Source: Flavobacteriaceae bacterium CP2B (GTDB lineage: Bacteria; Bacteroidota; Bacteroidia; Flavobacteriales; Flavobacteriaceae). From it: a stretch of DNA of 64,000 bases. The position numbers and the translations under genes are program-made. Positions 33,051 through 42,722 of the stretch are shown one piece after another (position 1 is the stretch's first letter; each line of letters opens with the position of its first letter). The notes beneath the pieces are model-generated. The model searched no databases and was not told where the DNA came from. It saw only the letters and a program-made list of their open reading frames with translations. The stretch is from NCBI GenBank assembly GCA_001683825.1, contig LXTR01000005.1:45030-109029 (forward strand), read 5' to 3'.

Positions 33051-35981
33051 ATGGGCATCCCTTTCCTGCAAATCTTTTTCCATTCCCCTACCCACGGGCT
33101 CAGGCTGACCTTGCTGATGCTGCTCGCCACCGCGATGCTGGCTTTTGGCCAGGGGTACCAGCAGCAGGGCCTGACCGCTGACAAGGACCTGGTACTGGCA
33201 CTTGACCCACGCCTCCCCGCCGCTGCCAACAGTGCGGTGGGCAGGGCAAAGCCCGCCTCATTCGACACCCGAAAAGCGGCAAAGGAGCACAACATCGCCA
33301 GCAGGACCGTTACGGAAATCAAGGAATTGTACAACGGTTACTATGCGGTCGCAGGGGTCTTTGGGGAGGAAAAGAACGCCCTGAAATTTGTACAAACACT
33401 TGAAAATAAACAGCTGCACCCTAAAAAGGTATGGAACCCCGGGAGCAAGCTGCACTATGTATACCTGGACTACTTCGCCGACGGCCGGGCTGCCATCCAG
33501 GCCATCGCTTCGGGCATGAACGGACGGTACCGGGACAAACTCTGGCTCATGGACGTCCGGGAATGCAAGGAACTAAAACCCAGTCCGCAAAAGCACCTGC
33601 AGTCCGGGGTTTCCCCGGAGGAACCGGGTACCGACCTGGCATACAAGCAACTGGCCAGGGAGCACCAGATCCCCACCAGAAAAATATCGGGCCTCCACGG
33701 CCTTGAATCGGGGTATTACCTGATCGCCGGGGTATTCGGGGAAGCCGCCAATGCCAAAAAATTCAGTGCTGGGCTGCGCGCCCGAAAACTGGAGGCCTCA
33801 CATTTCTACAACCCGCTGAAAAAAGCGCATTACGTATATGTGGGCCACTTCCATCAGGGTACGGATGCCATCACCCGGGCCGCCTCAAAAATGAACGGCC
33901 GCTATCGGAACACCCTGTGGATCCTCGAAGTGCCCACACCCCCGCAAAAGCCGGCACCGGCTACTGCCGATAAGACGTACGGGCAGGGGGCCATAGCCCT
34001 TGGCCCCCGTTTAAACCCCTACCGCAACGAGGGCCTGTTCTACCCCCCTGTCCGAAAGCAGGTGGCCAAAGACCCGCCCAGCCTGGCCAAGCTTATCGAA
34101 AAGGCCGACAGTTATTTTGAGAAAATGTGGTACGCCGAAGCGGCAGAACTTTACGAGATGGTGTTGAACAAGAGCGAAAGCCCCTCCTTTGACATTATCA
34201 GGAAGGCGGGCGATTCCCATTACTTCAATACCAATATGGGGCGGGCCTATTACTGGTATGACCAACTCTTTGAGCGGCACAAGGACGAGATGTCGGCCGA
34301 CAACCTGTTCAAATACGCCCATGCCCTGAAGGGCACAGGACGGTATGGACGGTCCAAGCGCCTTATGCGCCTGTATAACCGAAAGCTCAAAACAGAGGAG
34401 AGCAGCATTCCCGGCCGGAGGGCCGAGGCGGCTTCCAGGGAAGTGATCATGGACAACATCCTGGCTACCGAAGAGCAGGTATCCCTCAAGAACCTGGCCG
34501 TCAATTCCAAATATTCAGACTTTGCGCCCATGTTCTACAATGAGGGTGAAGTAGTATACGCCTCCGCCGTGGATTCCGCATTTTTCAGTACCAGACGGTA
34601 TAAATGGAACAACCAGCCCTATCTGGACCTGTATGTGGCAAAAATAAACGAGGAGTCAGAAGATGTGCGGGACGCCGTGAAATTCTCAAAAAAGATCAAT
34701 ACCAAATACCATGAGGCGGGTGTCACCTTTTCACCCGACAATACCACCATGTACTTTACCCGGAATAACTATGGGAAGAAACTGAAACGGGACAAGCATG
34801 GCGTCAATAACCTGAAAATCTATCAATCCAAAAAAGTGGATGGGGAGTGGACCGAAGCCGTGGAGGTGCCCTTTAACAGTGACGAATATTCTACCGGGCA
34901 CCCGGCCCTGAGCCCGGATGGGAAACAGTTGTATTTTGTTTCCGATATGCCGGGCACCATAGGCGGCACCGACATCTTTGTCGTGGACGTCCTTGACGAG
35001 GGCGGCTTTTCCGAACCGCGGAACCTGGGCCCCGAAATCAACACCGAACGCAAGGAAATGTTCCCGTTCATCAACGATTCCAAACTCTATTTTTCCTCCG
35101 ATGGCCATGTGGGCCTGGGGGGGCTTGACATTTTTGAAGTCGCCTTTGACGGCGAAGAAGGCTTTCTGGAGGTCAGGAACCTGGGGCGGCCCATCAACAG
35201 CAACAAGGACGATTTCTCTTATATCGTGAATGAAACGACCCAGAAAGGGTACTTCGCCTCCAACCGCCGCGGGGGCAAGGGAGATGACGACATCTATTCC
35301 TTTAAGCGACTGATCCCCGAAGAGGCCAACAACAACGCAATCGCAGGGGTGATCACCGAGCTGGTGACCGGGGATGTGGTCCCCGAAGCCCTGGTCGTCC
35401 TCCTGGATGAAAACAACAGGAAACTGAAAGAAGTGGTCACGGGTGCCGACGGGGCATTCGTCTTTGAGGACCTGGAGGGCAATACAAAATATACTCTTCG
35501 GTCGGAAAAAAGTGAATTTTCAACAGATTCGCAGGTAGTGAGTACCCTGGACAACGAACGGGTAGCAGTGGATATCGCGCTTAGGCGGCTTGAAGACCGC
35601 ATAGTCGTGGAGGACGGTATCCGGAAGCTCAAGACCGACATGATCTTCTTTGATTTCGACAAATCCTACATCCGCGACGATGCGGGCAGGGAGCTGGACA
35701 AGCTGGTGGCAGTGATGAGGCAATACCCCGGAATGGTGATCAAGATCGAATCACACACCGATTCACGCGGGCCCGCGGTATACAACAAATACCTCTCGGA
35801 CAAGCGTGCCAAATCTACAAGGGCCTACCTCATACAACAGGGGATTGCCGCCGACAGGATCGAAAGTGCCATTGGTTATGGCGAAGAGCGCCTGCTGAAT
35901 GAATGTAACGGAAGCGTGCGTTGCAGTTCTGCGAAACACCAATTGAACCGTCGTTCCGAATTCATCATCGTTAAGATGTAA
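33051..35981 (+). CDS. OmpA-family protein with SPOR-like repeats, PD40 propeller and OmpA peptidoglycan-binding domain
   Basis: A 976-residue exported protein. Order: signal peptide (1-34, ending AMLAFGQ); two SPOR-like repeats at about 96-170 and 221-294, each running from GYY(A/L)(V/I)AGVFGE to (M)NGRYR..LW; a TPR-like helical part at about 345-450; PD40/WD40-like beta-propeller blades (SPDGKQLYFVSD) at about 490-760; a carboxypeptidase-regulatory-like beta-sandwich at about 775-855; and a C-terminal OmpA domain with FFDFDKSYIRDDA and SHTDSRGP. The protein should sit in the periplasm or outer membrane, binding peptidoglycan. This is the layout of proteins that partner PorP/SprF, yet the only PorP/SprF gene in the window is 22 kb away and shares the SPOR-like module. 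Confidence 0.9.
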   Translation: MGIPFLQIFFHSPTHGLRLTLLMLLATAMLAFGQGYQQQGLTADKDLVLALDPRLPAAANSAVGRAKPASFDTRKAAKEHNIASRTVTEIKELYNGYYAVAGVFGEEKNALKFVQTLENKQLHPKKVWNPGSKLHYVYLDYFADGRAAIQAIASGMNGRYRDKLWLMDVRECKELKPSPQKHLQSGVSPEEPGTDLAYKQLAREHQIPTRKISGLHGLESGYYLIAGVFGEAANAKKFSAGLRARKLEASHFYNPLKKAHYVYVGHFHQGTDAITRAASKMNGRYRNTLWILEVPTPPQKPAPATADKTYGQGAIALGPRLNPYRNEGLFYPPVRKQVAKDPPSLAKLIEKADSYFEKMWYAEAAELYEMVLNKSESPSFDIIRKAGDSHYFNTNMGRAYYWYDQLFERHKDEMSADNLFKYAHALKGTGRYGRSKRLMRLYNRKLKTEESSIPGRRAEAASREVIMDNILATEEQVSLKNLAVNSKYSDFAPMFYNEGEVVYASAVDSAFFSTRRYKWNNQPYLDLYVAKINEESEDVRDAVKFSKKINTKYHEAGVTFSPDNTTMYFTRNNYGKKLKRDKHGVNNLKIYQSKKVDGEWTEAVEVPFNSDEYSTGHPALSPDGKQLYFVSDMPGTIGGTDIFVVDVLDEGGFSEPRNLGPEINTERKEMFPFINDSKLYFSSDGHVGLGGLDIFEVAFDGEEGFLEVRNLGRPINSNKDDFSYIVNETTQKGYFASNRRGGKGDDDIYSFKRLIPEEANNNAIAGVITELVTGDVVPEALVVLLDENNRKLKEVVTGADGAFVFEDLEGNTKYTLRSEKSEFSTDSQVVSTLDNERVAVDIALRRLEDRIVVEDGIRKLKTDMIFFDFDKSYIRDDAGRELDKLVAVMRQYPGMVIKIESHTDSRGPAVYNKYLSDKRAKSTRAYLIQQGIAADRIESAIGYGEERLLNECNGSVRCSSAKHQLNRRSEFIIVKM

Positions 35982-36149
35982 CCCCCGGGCAAACCGGCAG
36001 CTACCACGGGTATATCGCAATGGTTTCGGATGTACACCACAGCCTGTGTGGCTTTTGCAACAAAGCCGGGCCCCAGTTATACGTTTACCCACTGATTTGG
36101 AGTTAGTTAAATAAACCCGGCATGCTGCCGCCCCTCTAAAACAAAACCT

Positions 36150-36320
36150 ATGAAGTATATAGTACTACTAAGAGAATTATACCTTGAAGCCTTCCAGCAG
36201 TTGGGACATGTACTGGTCAGGTATTATTTCAAAGCGTTCTTCTGGTTCTGCTTTGCCATCTTTATCATCGTACTCTACGCATTCGTGTACCGTGTCGCTA
36301 CGGGCTTCGCCTTTGACTGA
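36150..36320 (+). CDS. Small membrane protein, DUF6747-like
   Basis: A 56-residue protein, too short for many gene callers: it starts MKYIVLLRELYLEAFQQLG and ends FVYRVATGFAFD. One transmembrane segment (about residues 29-47, rich in Phe, Trp and Ile) follows an amphipathic N-terminal helix. It resembles the Flavobacteriaceae family I know as DUF6747. It lies 168 bases downstream of the OmpA gene and ends just before a strong bidirectional terminator. Codon use and the terminator support it as real. Function unknown. Confidence 0.72.
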   Translation: MKYIVLLRELYLEAFQQLGHVLVRYYFKAFFWFCFAIFIIVLYAFVYRVATGFAFD

Positions 36321-36355
36321 TCTTTTCCGGTCCCTGCCCGGACTACCCGAAAAAC

Positions 36356-36383
36356 AAAAAAGCGCCCAGGAGGCGCTTTTTTT
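36356..36383. terminator. Bidirectional rho-independent terminator
   Basis: A perfect AGCGCC/GGCGCT stem (36361-36366 and 36372-36377) with a five-base loop, A run before it and T run after it. It separates the plus-strand small protein gene from the convergent DUF4837 gene and should work for both. Confidence 0.9.
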
Positions 36384-36405
36384 GGTCCATATCATATGCC
36401 TTGGG

Positions 36406-37392
36406 TCACAGGAACCTCACAGATTTCATGATGGCCTCCAGTTCAAACATATAATCGCGCTTGTTGGTGGAAGGGGCAAAGGTAAACCCTTCGAGGACCA
36501 GGTAGCGGTTCCTGCTTTCATCCCAGATGATGTAGGTCAGGAAAGAGCCTGCCATCGCGTAATTGTGTACCTCCCATATTCCTTTTACTTCCAGGGCGTA
36601 CTTTCCGTTTACCTGGGTTTTGTACACATAGGGCGCAAAGGCGTCTTCGGTCACCATATAGGTTTCTTTGTCAGGGAGGTCCGGGCCCGGTATAAAACGC
36701 CGGCCGATGGAATCCCGCATTTGTACGATCTCTTTGACCAGGGTGCTGTCGTATTGAAAACTGTCCGGGGGCATTTCATAGGCCAGCAGGTTCATGGTCC
36801 CTTTCTGTATTTCACGGTCGATCCAAACGAACCCGTCTTCCCGCTTGCCTAATTTGTAGATGGAGGGGAGCCTGAGCGAGATCCCAAATTCCTCTTCCAG
36901 GACCTTGTCCTTGCTAAGGGAGCGCAAAAACCGTTTTTGGGTTTCTTCCAGCTCCATTTGCTTCATCTCGGCAATAATGGATGGGGCTTTTTCCTCCAGG
37001 TTGTCCATAATCTCCTGCCGGTTCCGGCCTTTGATGACGGCCACCTTCTGTGGCCTCGCGTAGAGGTCGGTCCTCACAAACGCGGCGCTGACCGTATCTA
37101 TGGCCACAAAAAGGACGGCCCGCCTGTGTCGGGTAGTCCCGGTAAAAACACGCTGCGGCATTTGTTCGATGCTGAACTGGGGCTCATCCCAGATAAGCCC
37201 TGGGATAGGTGCGGCAAAGTACTCCCGGATTTTATCGCCCACTTCCCCTTCCCACAACGGGTCTTCGATGACTACCCCCAACTGGTTGATCGCCCCGATA
37301 GATTCAGGTTTATAGGCTCCTTTTTTTTGATTGTCCCCGCAGGAAACGAATAGGATAAACAGTAAGGAAAATAGTGTTCTAAAGTATTTCAT
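36406..37392 (-). CDS. DUF4837 family lipoprotein
   Basis: A 328-residue exported protein with a lipoprotein signal, hydrophobic core then FILFVSCGDNQ (lipidated Cys18). The mature part matches the Bacteroidota family DUF4837 as I recall it (IYKLGKREDGFVWIDREI and IWEVHNYAMAGSFLTYIIWDE). Function unknown; it is located at the cell envelope. It begins 18 bases downstream of the lytic transglycosylase stop, so the pair is probably an operon acting on the cell wall. Confidence 0.85.
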   Translation of the reverse strand: MKYFRTLFSLLFILFVSCGDNQKKGAYKPESIGAINQLGVVIEDPLWEGEVGDKIREYFAAPIPGLIWDEPQFSIEQMPQRVFTGTTRHRRAVLFVAIDTVSAAFVRTDLYARPQKVAVIKGRNRQEIMDNLEEKAPSIIAEMKQMELEETQKRFLRSLSKDKVLEEEFGISLRLPSIYKLGKREDGFVWIDREIQKGTMNLLAYEMPPDSFQYDSTLVKEIVQMRDSIGRRFIPGPDLPDKETYMVTEDAFAPYVYKTQVNGKYALEVKGIWEVHNYAMAGSFLTYIIWDESRNRYLVLEGFTFAPSTNKRDYMFELEAIMKSVRFL

Positions 37393-37410
37393 ACGTCCTG
37401 TAGTTTACGG

Positions 37411-39042
37411 CTAGCAGCTGCACAGTTTCAATTTCGTGCCGGGCCTGAGGTTATTACTGCTAAGACCGTTCCATTCTCGTAAATTGTCGATGGTAATTCC
37501 CGGATATCTCCTGGATATCGTCCAGAGGGAGTCTCCTTCTTTCACTACATGAACCTTGGTATCTGCATTGATCGTGCTGGAATGTGTCGTAGTCTTTCGC
37601 GCGGAGGCCACGGTGGTCACCGGCTTTCGAGGGAAGATCGTCAGTCGTTGCCCTACGCGCAACATATTGCTCGAGAGGCCGTTCCAGCGTTTGATCTCAC
37701 TCACCCCAACCCCGTATTGTTCTGCGATCCTTCCGAGGTAGTCACCGCTGCGCACCCGGTATCGGATACGTTCCTCGGCCTCTACCAGTTGGGGCAAGGC
37801 CGCTTCTTCCTTTTTCAGCGCTTCTTCGGCATGGGCGTAAATGGCATCCTCATTGGTCACAAAGGCGCCCACAGCGTACCTGGGCAACCGCAACGTATAG
37901 GTTTTGCCCTGCACTTTAGGGATGATATCCAACTTGTAAGACGGGTTTAAAACCGCGAGTTCTTCCTTGCTGACGCCCACCAGTTCCGAAATCTGGTCGA
38001 AGGTGATGGTATTTTTCACATGCAGGGTATCTGTCTCGAAGATCGGCCGTTCCACTTTGCGGATCTTCAGGTCGTGCTCCCTGGCATATTCGAAGATGTA
38101 CATGGTGGCGAGGAAGGCGGGGAGGTAGCCGGCTGTTTCCCGGGGCAGGTTCCGCCGGATATTCCAGTAATTGGTGTAACCGCCAGACCTCCTGATGGCC
38201 TTGTTCACGTTACCGGGGCCAGAATTGTAGGCCGCCAGCGCCAGGTCCCAGTCCCCAAAAATACCGTACAATTTTGAAAGATACCGGCAGGCGGCCTCTG
38301 TCGCCTTGATGGGGTCCCTGCGGTCATCCACATAGCTGCTCACGTCCAGGCCGTACATCTTCCCCGTGCCGTACATAAACTGCCACAGGCCGGTGGCCCC
38401 CACCCGTGACCTGGCGCGGGGGTTGAGTGCCGATTCGACCACCGCGAGGTATTTGATCTCCAGCGGAAGGTTGTATTTATCCAGTGCCTGCTCAAACATG
38501 GGGAAATAGAACTGGCTCGCGGTCAGCATGCGTTCCATCAGGTCCTTCCTTCGGACGAGGAATGAATTGATCACATTCTCCAGGGAAGGGTTGTAGGCGA
38601 TGTTGAACGGGGTTTTCTGGTTGAGCAGGGCCAGGCGTTCTTTCAGCTCCGCTGTAGTCACCTTTTTGACTTCTACCACGGTGGTATCCAGGACCAACTC
38701 GGACACCTCGTCATACATGTCGTCCGAAAGGGCCGCGAAATCATAGAGCTCACGCATCCACAGGCTGTCATACCGGGCCGCCTCGTCCAGGTCGCGCAGG
38801 ACGGGTTTCCGAGGGCCGGCCCCGGCCGCGGCCAAACCGCCATCGGTAATGCTATCCGACAGGATCAGATCCAGGGGTACATCCTCCCCCGCCAGGCCGG
38901 CAGACAGGCTGTCTGCCACCGCCTCCGTTTCCGGGTATTCCCCGTTTAAACCAATTTCCTCCCCATCGGTTTGCTGGGCGTTCAGGCTAACGGAAAACAG
39001 GAGCACAAGAGCTCCCAAATGAATGGCGACATTGGTTCTCAT
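37411..39042 (-). CDS. Membrane-bound lytic transglycosylase with LysM domains (MltD-like)
   Basis: A 543-residue exported enzyme. After a signal peptide (about 1-22) and an acidic linker comes a GH23 lysozyme-like domain at about residues 195-345: LAVVESALNPRARS holds the catalytic Glu, followed by VGATGLWQFMYGTGKMYGL and ALAAYNSGPGNVNKAI. Three LysM-type repeats follow (one divergent near 355-395, then IRYRVRSGDYLGRIAEQYGV and VHVVKEGDSLWTISRRYPG). It cleaves peptidoglycan glycan strands, making anhydro-muramic ends. Confidence 0.95.
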   Translation of the reverse strand: MRTNVAIHLGALVLLFSVSLNAQQTDGEEIGLNGEYPETEAVADSLSAGLAGEDVPLDLILSDSITDGGLAAAGAGPRKPVLRDLDEAARYDSLWMRELYDFAALSDDMYDEVSELVLDTTVVEVKKVTTAELKERLALLNQKTPFNIAYNPSLENVINSFLVRRKDLMERMLTASQFYFPMFEQALDKYNLPLEIKYLAVVESALNPRARSRVGATGLWQFMYGTGKMYGLDVSSYVDDRRDPIKATEAACRYLSKLYGIFGDWDLALAAYNSGPGNVNKAIRRSGGYTNYWNIRRNLPRETAGYLPAFLATMYIFEYAREHDLKIRKVERPIFETDTLHVKNTITFDQISELVGVSKEELAVLNPSYKLDIIPKVQGKTYTLRLPRYAVGAFVTNEDAIYAHAEEALKKEEAALPQLVEAEERIRYRVRSGDYLGRIAEQYGVGVSEIKRWNGLSSNMLRVGQRLTIFPRKPVTTVASARKTTTHSSTINADTKVHVVKEGDSLWTISRRYPGITIDNLREWNGLSSNNLRPGTKLKLCSC

Positions 39043-39154
39043 AAGGATACGCTTTGGAAGTGGGGGTTAACGAAAATCGTGTTTTTTTGCGTAACTGTAA
39101 AATTTAAGTTACAAACGGCCTTCAATCCGCCTGCCGCTTTTAAAGAATAAACGC

Positions 39155-40351
39155 TTATCCCTGGTCCAATATTGCGGCAATTCCGGGTAAGACCTTCCCT
39201 TCCAGGCTTTCGAGCATGGCCCCGCCGCCCGTGGAAACATAGCTCACCTTGTCCTCAAAGCCAAACTGTTTTACGGCAGCCACGGAATCTCCTCCCCCTA
39301 CCAGGGAAAAGGCTCCTGCCTGGGTAGCCTGGTCAATGTAATTGCCAATACTTATGGTCCCTTTCGCGAAGCTGGGCATTTCAAAAACGCCCACCGGGCC
39401 ATTCCACAGGATGGTCCTGGACTCGCTGATTACCTTTCCAAAAGCTTCCAGCGTTTTGGGGCCGGCGTCGAGGCCCTGCCATCCGTCGGGGATCTGGTCT
39501 ACCGCCACTACCCGCGTTTTGGCGTCGTTATCAAAGTCGTCCGCGGCGATGACATCCACGGGCAGGTGTACCTTTACCCCTTTGGCTTTTGCCTGTTCCA
39601 GTATCTCAAGGGCCAGTCCGGTTTTGTCATCCTCACAGATAGAATCCCCCACTTTACCCCCCTGTGCTTTCACGAAGGTATAGGTCATTCCACCCCCGAT
39701 GATAAGGTGGTCTACCTTTTCCAGGATATTCTCGATAATGGTGATCTTAGATGAGACCTTGGCCCCGCCCAGGATGGCGGTCACCGGCTTTTCGCCGGTT
39801 TCCATGACCTTGTCTATGGCCTCAATTTCGCGTGCCAGCAAATACCCAAAACATTTTCGTTTGGCGAAAAAACGGGCCACGATGGTGGTAGAGGCATGGG
39901 CCCTGTGCGCTGTGCCAAAAGCATCGTTCACGTAGATATCGCCCCATGCTGACAGTTGCCTGGCAAATTCCTCTTCCCCTTTTTCTTCCTGCGCGTGGAA
40001 CCTCAGGTTTTCGAGCAACAACACTTCACCCGGTTGGAGGGCATCTACCGCCTTTTTAACGTTTTCGCCCACACAATCATCCACGAATTTTACGGTAACC
40101 CCAAGGATGTCCGAAACCGTATCCACAATATGCCCCAGCGACAAATCGGGGTCGGCCCCCCCTTTGGGCCTGCCCAGGTGGCTCATTAAAATTGCGCTGC
40201 CGCCGTCCTCCAGTACTTTGATAATGGTGGGTTTTGCGGCTTCGATCCGGTTGGTATCGGTGACCCGGAAGCTTTCGTCCAGGGGCACGTTAAAGTCTAC
40301 CCGGATCAGGGCTTTTTTATCTTCAAAGTTAAAATCGTCGATAGTGATCAT
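39155..40351 (-). CDS. pgk: Phosphoglycerate kinase
   Basis: Glycolytic kinase that transfers phosphate between 1,3-bisphosphoglycerate and ADP. The ATG at 40351 gives [24 protein letters not shown], the standard N-terminus; the open frame extends 78 codons further upstream but that part is not protein-like. [28 protein letters not shown] and [17 protein letters not shown] are hallmark motifs, and the C-terminal [13 protein letters not shown] is intact. The 398 residues are a normal length. Monocistronic, diverging from holB. Confidence 0.98.
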   Translation of the reverse strand: MITIDDFNFEDKKALIRVDFNVPLDESFRVTDTNRIEAAKPTIIKVLEDGGSAILMSHLGRPKGGADPDLSLGHIVDTVSDILGVTVKFVDDCVGENVKKAVDALQPGEVLLLENLRFHAQEEKGEEEFARQLSAWGDIYVNDAFGTAHRAHASTTIVARFFAKRKCFGYLLAREIEAIDKVMETGEKPVTAILGGAKVSSKITIIENILEKVDHLIIGGGMTYTFVKAQGGKVGDSICEDDKTGLALEILEQAKAKGVKVHLPVDVIAADDFDNDAKTRVVAVDQIPDGWQGLDAGPKTLEAFGKVISESRTILWNGPVGVFEMPSFAKGTISIGNYIDQATQAGAFSLVGGGDSVAAVKQFGFEDKVSYVSTGGGAMLESLEGKVLPGIAAILDQG

Positions 40352-40375
40352 TCGTAAGGTGTTTAGAGATACGCG

Positions 40376-40383
40376 CAAATGTA
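40376..40383 (-). promoter_or_regulatory. -7 promoter element upstream of pgk
   Basis: The minus strand reads TACATTTG (TAnnTTTG) 24 bases before the pgk ATG. Together with 40448-40455 it makes a divergent promoter pair for pgk and holB. Confidence 0.45.
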
Positions 40384-40447
40384 AAGATTTAATGGGCTTA
40401 GGTAAAGGCCCGTGGCTATAAAAATGGCGCTGCAAAGGCAAATGGTG

Positions 40448-40455
40448 TATCTTTG
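40448..40455 (+). promoter_or_regulatory. -7 promoter element upstream of holB
   Basis: TATCTTTG matches TAnnTTTG and ends five bases before the holB ATG, so the holB transcript would be leaderless or nearly so. The -33 region shows no clear TTG. Confidence 0.4.
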
Positions 40456-40460
40456 GACCT

Positions 40461-41612
40461 ATGTTGTTCAGGGACGTATTAGGATTGGCGCATATCAAGA
40501 AGCATCTGGCCACCAGTGCCGGGGCGGGGCGCATCCCCCACGCCCAGCTTTTCGTAGGGCCCGAAGGGAGCGGTACCCTGCCCATGGCCCTGGCGTATGC
40601 GCGCTATATACTCTGCGGCAACCGGGGGGGCGAGAATACGGGTGGTGACGATGCCTGCAACCGCAAATGCGAGGCGTTTACGCATCCCGACCTGCATTTT
40701 GCCTTTCCGGTGGCCAATTCAGACAAGGTGAAGTCTCACGCGGTAAGCGACAGCTTCATGAGCGAATGGCGGCAGTTTCTCGCGGAACAGCCTTACGGGA
40801 ACCTGTTTGATTGGTACCGGCATATCGGGATAGAAAAGAAACAGGGGCAAATTGGGGTGGATGAAGCACTGCACATCGTCAAAAAACTGTCCCTGAAATC
40901 CTACGAGGGGGGGTATAAGGTCATGCTGGTATGGATGGCAGACCGGCTGAACATCCCGGCATCCAACAAATTGCTGAAATTGATAGAGGAACCCCCTGAA
41001 AAGACGGTCATTATATTGATTACCGAAGATGAGGAACAATTGTTGCAAACGATCCGCTCCCGTTGCCAGGTACTGCATTTCCCCCCACTGTCAGAGGAAG
41101 CTATTGCCACGGCCCTGGTAGAACGCGGGTTGCTGCGGGAGGAAGCGCACCGCATCGCCCATGAAGCCAATGGGAACTTCAATAAGGCCCTGGACCTGAT
41201 GAACAAGGATTCTGAAGAACTCATCTTTGAGCAGTGGTTTGTGCAGTGGGTGCGATCTGCCTTTAAAGCCAAGGGCAATAAGGCGGCAATTCACGAATTA
41301 ATCCTATGGAGTGAAGAGGTTGCAAGAACCGGGAGGGAAACCCAGAAAAATTTCCTGCTCTATTGCCTGGGTGTCATCAGACAAGCGATGCTCATTAACT
41401 ACAATGCGGCCGATCTTGCCTATATGCAGATCCACGTGGACGGTTTCAAGCTGCAAAAATTTGCCCCCTTTATCCATGAGAACAACGTGGAGAAGATCGT
41501 ACAGGAATTGGAATCGGCCATCTACCATATCGAACGCAACGGAAATGCCAGGATTGTCCTGACGGACCTGTCTATCCGTTTGACGCGTTTATTGCATAAG
41601 AAAGCCGCCTAA
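40461..41612 (+). CDS. holB: DNA polymerase III subunit delta'
   Basis: A 383-residue AAA+ clamp-loader subunit. It begins [16 protein letters not shown] and has [19 protein letters not shown] as a modified Walker A (GPEGSGT lacks the usual GK[ST]), which is expected in delta'. Then come the Cys-containing [49 protein letters not shown] (SRC-type partner region) and [14 protein letters not shown]. The family is clear from the order of these blocks. Confidence 0.92.
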   Translation: MLFRDVLGLAHIKKHLATSAGAGRIPHAQLFVGPEGSGTLPMALAYARYILCGNRGGENTGGDDACNRKCEAFTHPDLHFAFPVANSDKVKSHAVSDSFMSEWRQFLAEQPYGNLFDWYRHIGIEKKQGQIGVDEALHIVKKLSLKSYEGGYKVMLVWMADRLNIPASNKLLKLIEEPPEKTVIILITEDEEQLLQTIRSRCQVLHFPPLSEEAIATALVERGLLREEAHRIAHEANGNFNKALDLMNKDSEELIFEQWFVQWVRSAFKAKGNKAAIHELILWSEEVARTGRETQKNFLLYCLGVIRQAMLINYNAADLAYMQIHVDGFKLQKFAPFIHENNVEKIVQELESAIYHIERNGNARIVLTDLSIRLTRLLHKKAA

Positions 41613-41623
41613 ACCACCGCCTT

Positions 41624-42022
41624 ATGGAACACATGCTTGACTATTCGCCCGAATTATTGCTGCTCCTTTTCCTGATCATCACATTTCTACAGAGCAGTAT
41701 TGACAAAATCACCGATTGGAAGGGCAACCTTTCGTGGCTTAAGGGGCATTTTGCCGATACCCCCTTAAAAAAATGGGTGCCCCTGCTTTTGGGTACTGTA
41801 ATGTTCACCGAATTGATCGCGGGAGTCTTATGTGCCCTGGGCGTATCGCAAATCATCCTTTTTGGAGAGAGCGGCTTGGCGCGTTTTGGCGCTGTAGTCT
41901 CCTGTATCTCGCTGCTGATGCTGCTGTTCGGCCAAAGGATGGCCAAGGATTATGAGGGGGCCAAGACCATCGCCGTGTATTTTATCCCTGCGATCTTTCT
42001 GGTATACTTACTACAACCCTGA
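41624..42022 (+). CDS. DoxX-like small membrane protein
   Basis: A 132-residue protein with four hydrophobic segments, typical of the DoxX/DUF4870-size class; the first has LLLLLFLIITFLQSSIDK and later LMLLFGQRMAKDYEGAKT. It follows holB by 11 bases, in the same direction. Functions of the DoxX-like family are mostly unknown, with some members linked to quinone or thiosulfate redox. Family assignment is by general appearance. Confidence 0.6.
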   Translation: MEHMLDYSPELLLLLFLIITFLQSSIDKITDWKGNLSWLKGHFADTPLKKWVPLLLGTVMFTELIAGVLCALGVSQIILFGESGLARFGAVVSCISLLMLLFGQRMAKDYEGAKTIAVYFIPAIFLVYLLQP

Positions 42023-42051
42023 CCCGCAGGCCCCCTGGGTCCTCATTGCAA

Positions 42052-42558
42052 CTACTTCTTGTATTGCTCGTTCAGTAGGCTGAGGATGTCTTCGGTGAGG
42101 TCCTTGGTTTCGTCCCCGTAAAGGACACTTCCCCCGTTACCGCCCCCCAGGATATAGGTATACCCGTGATCCTTCCCGTAGGCCTTGATTTGCCCTTTCA
42201 CTTTTTTGATCAGGCTATCCATTTCGGTCTGCCCTTCCAGCTGCAGCTGTTGCTCCTCTTGCTGTAATTGCTGTCCAATCATCTGCCCCCGCTGCTGCAA
42301 GCTGCCGTAGGCTTCCTGCGCTTTTTGCTGTGACATGCTTTGCGCTTTCTCCTGGAACGCCTGGGCTTCTATCTGAAACGCCTGTGAGATACTGTCCCGT
42401 TTCTTGCCCAGGGCGTCGGATTTGTTTTGATATTTGGCCTCAATGTCGATCTTCTCCTGATACTGGTCCATCAGTTTCACATTGTCCACATATCCTATTT
42501 TTTGTTCCTGGCAGGCGATCACTGACAACAGTGTCATCCCAAAAATTAATTTCTTCAT
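42052..42558 (-). CDS. OmpH/Skp-family periplasmic chaperone-like lipoprotein
   Basis: A 168-residue exported protein with a lipobox-type start (MTLLSVIACQEQ, Cys16) and then KIGYVDNVKLMDQYQE, the opening of the OmpH/Skp family. The middle (about residues 40-115) is a long Gln/Glu/Lys-rich coiled coil, and the C-terminus GYTYILGGGNGGSVLYGDETKDLTEDIL closes the fold as in Skp. Skp binds unfolded outer membrane proteins in the periplasm. A lipoprotein form is common in this lineage. Confidence 0.85.
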   Translation of the reverse strand: MKKLIFGMTLLSVIACQEQKIGYVDNVKLMDQYQEKIDIEAKYQNKSDALGKKRDSISQAFQIEAQAFQEKAQSMSQQKAQEAYGSLQQRGQMIGQQLQQEEQQLQLEGQTEMDSLIKKVKGQIKAYGKDHGYTYILGGGNGGSVLYGDETKDLTEDILSLLNEQYKK

Positions 42559-42579
42559 TCCGATTGTTTTTTAATGGCG

Positions 42580-42587
42580 CAAAAGTA
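42580..42587 (-). promoter_or_regulatory. -7 promoter element upstream of the OmpH-like gene
   Basis: The minus strand reads TACTTTTG (TAnnTTTG) 22 bases before the start codon. No spaced TTG is seen. Confidence 0.45.
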
Positions 42588-42710
42588 GCAAAGCTTTTTT
42601 GATTTAGCCCGAAGGAACTTGGATGATTAAAGCGCCCGTGAAAATGTAGTACAGCACCCAACTTGCCCAATAAATTCTGATATAGTTACAATCTATTAAT
42701 AATATTTTTT

Positions 42711-42722
42711 TAATACGTATTA
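42711..42722. repeat. 12-base perfect palindrome TAATACGTATTA
   Basis: A perfect inverted repeat in a very AT-rich part of the 261-base gap between the OmpH-like gene and the end of the methyltransferase gene. It could be a regulator site or simply AT-rich structure; there is no partner copy nearby. Confidence 0.4.
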
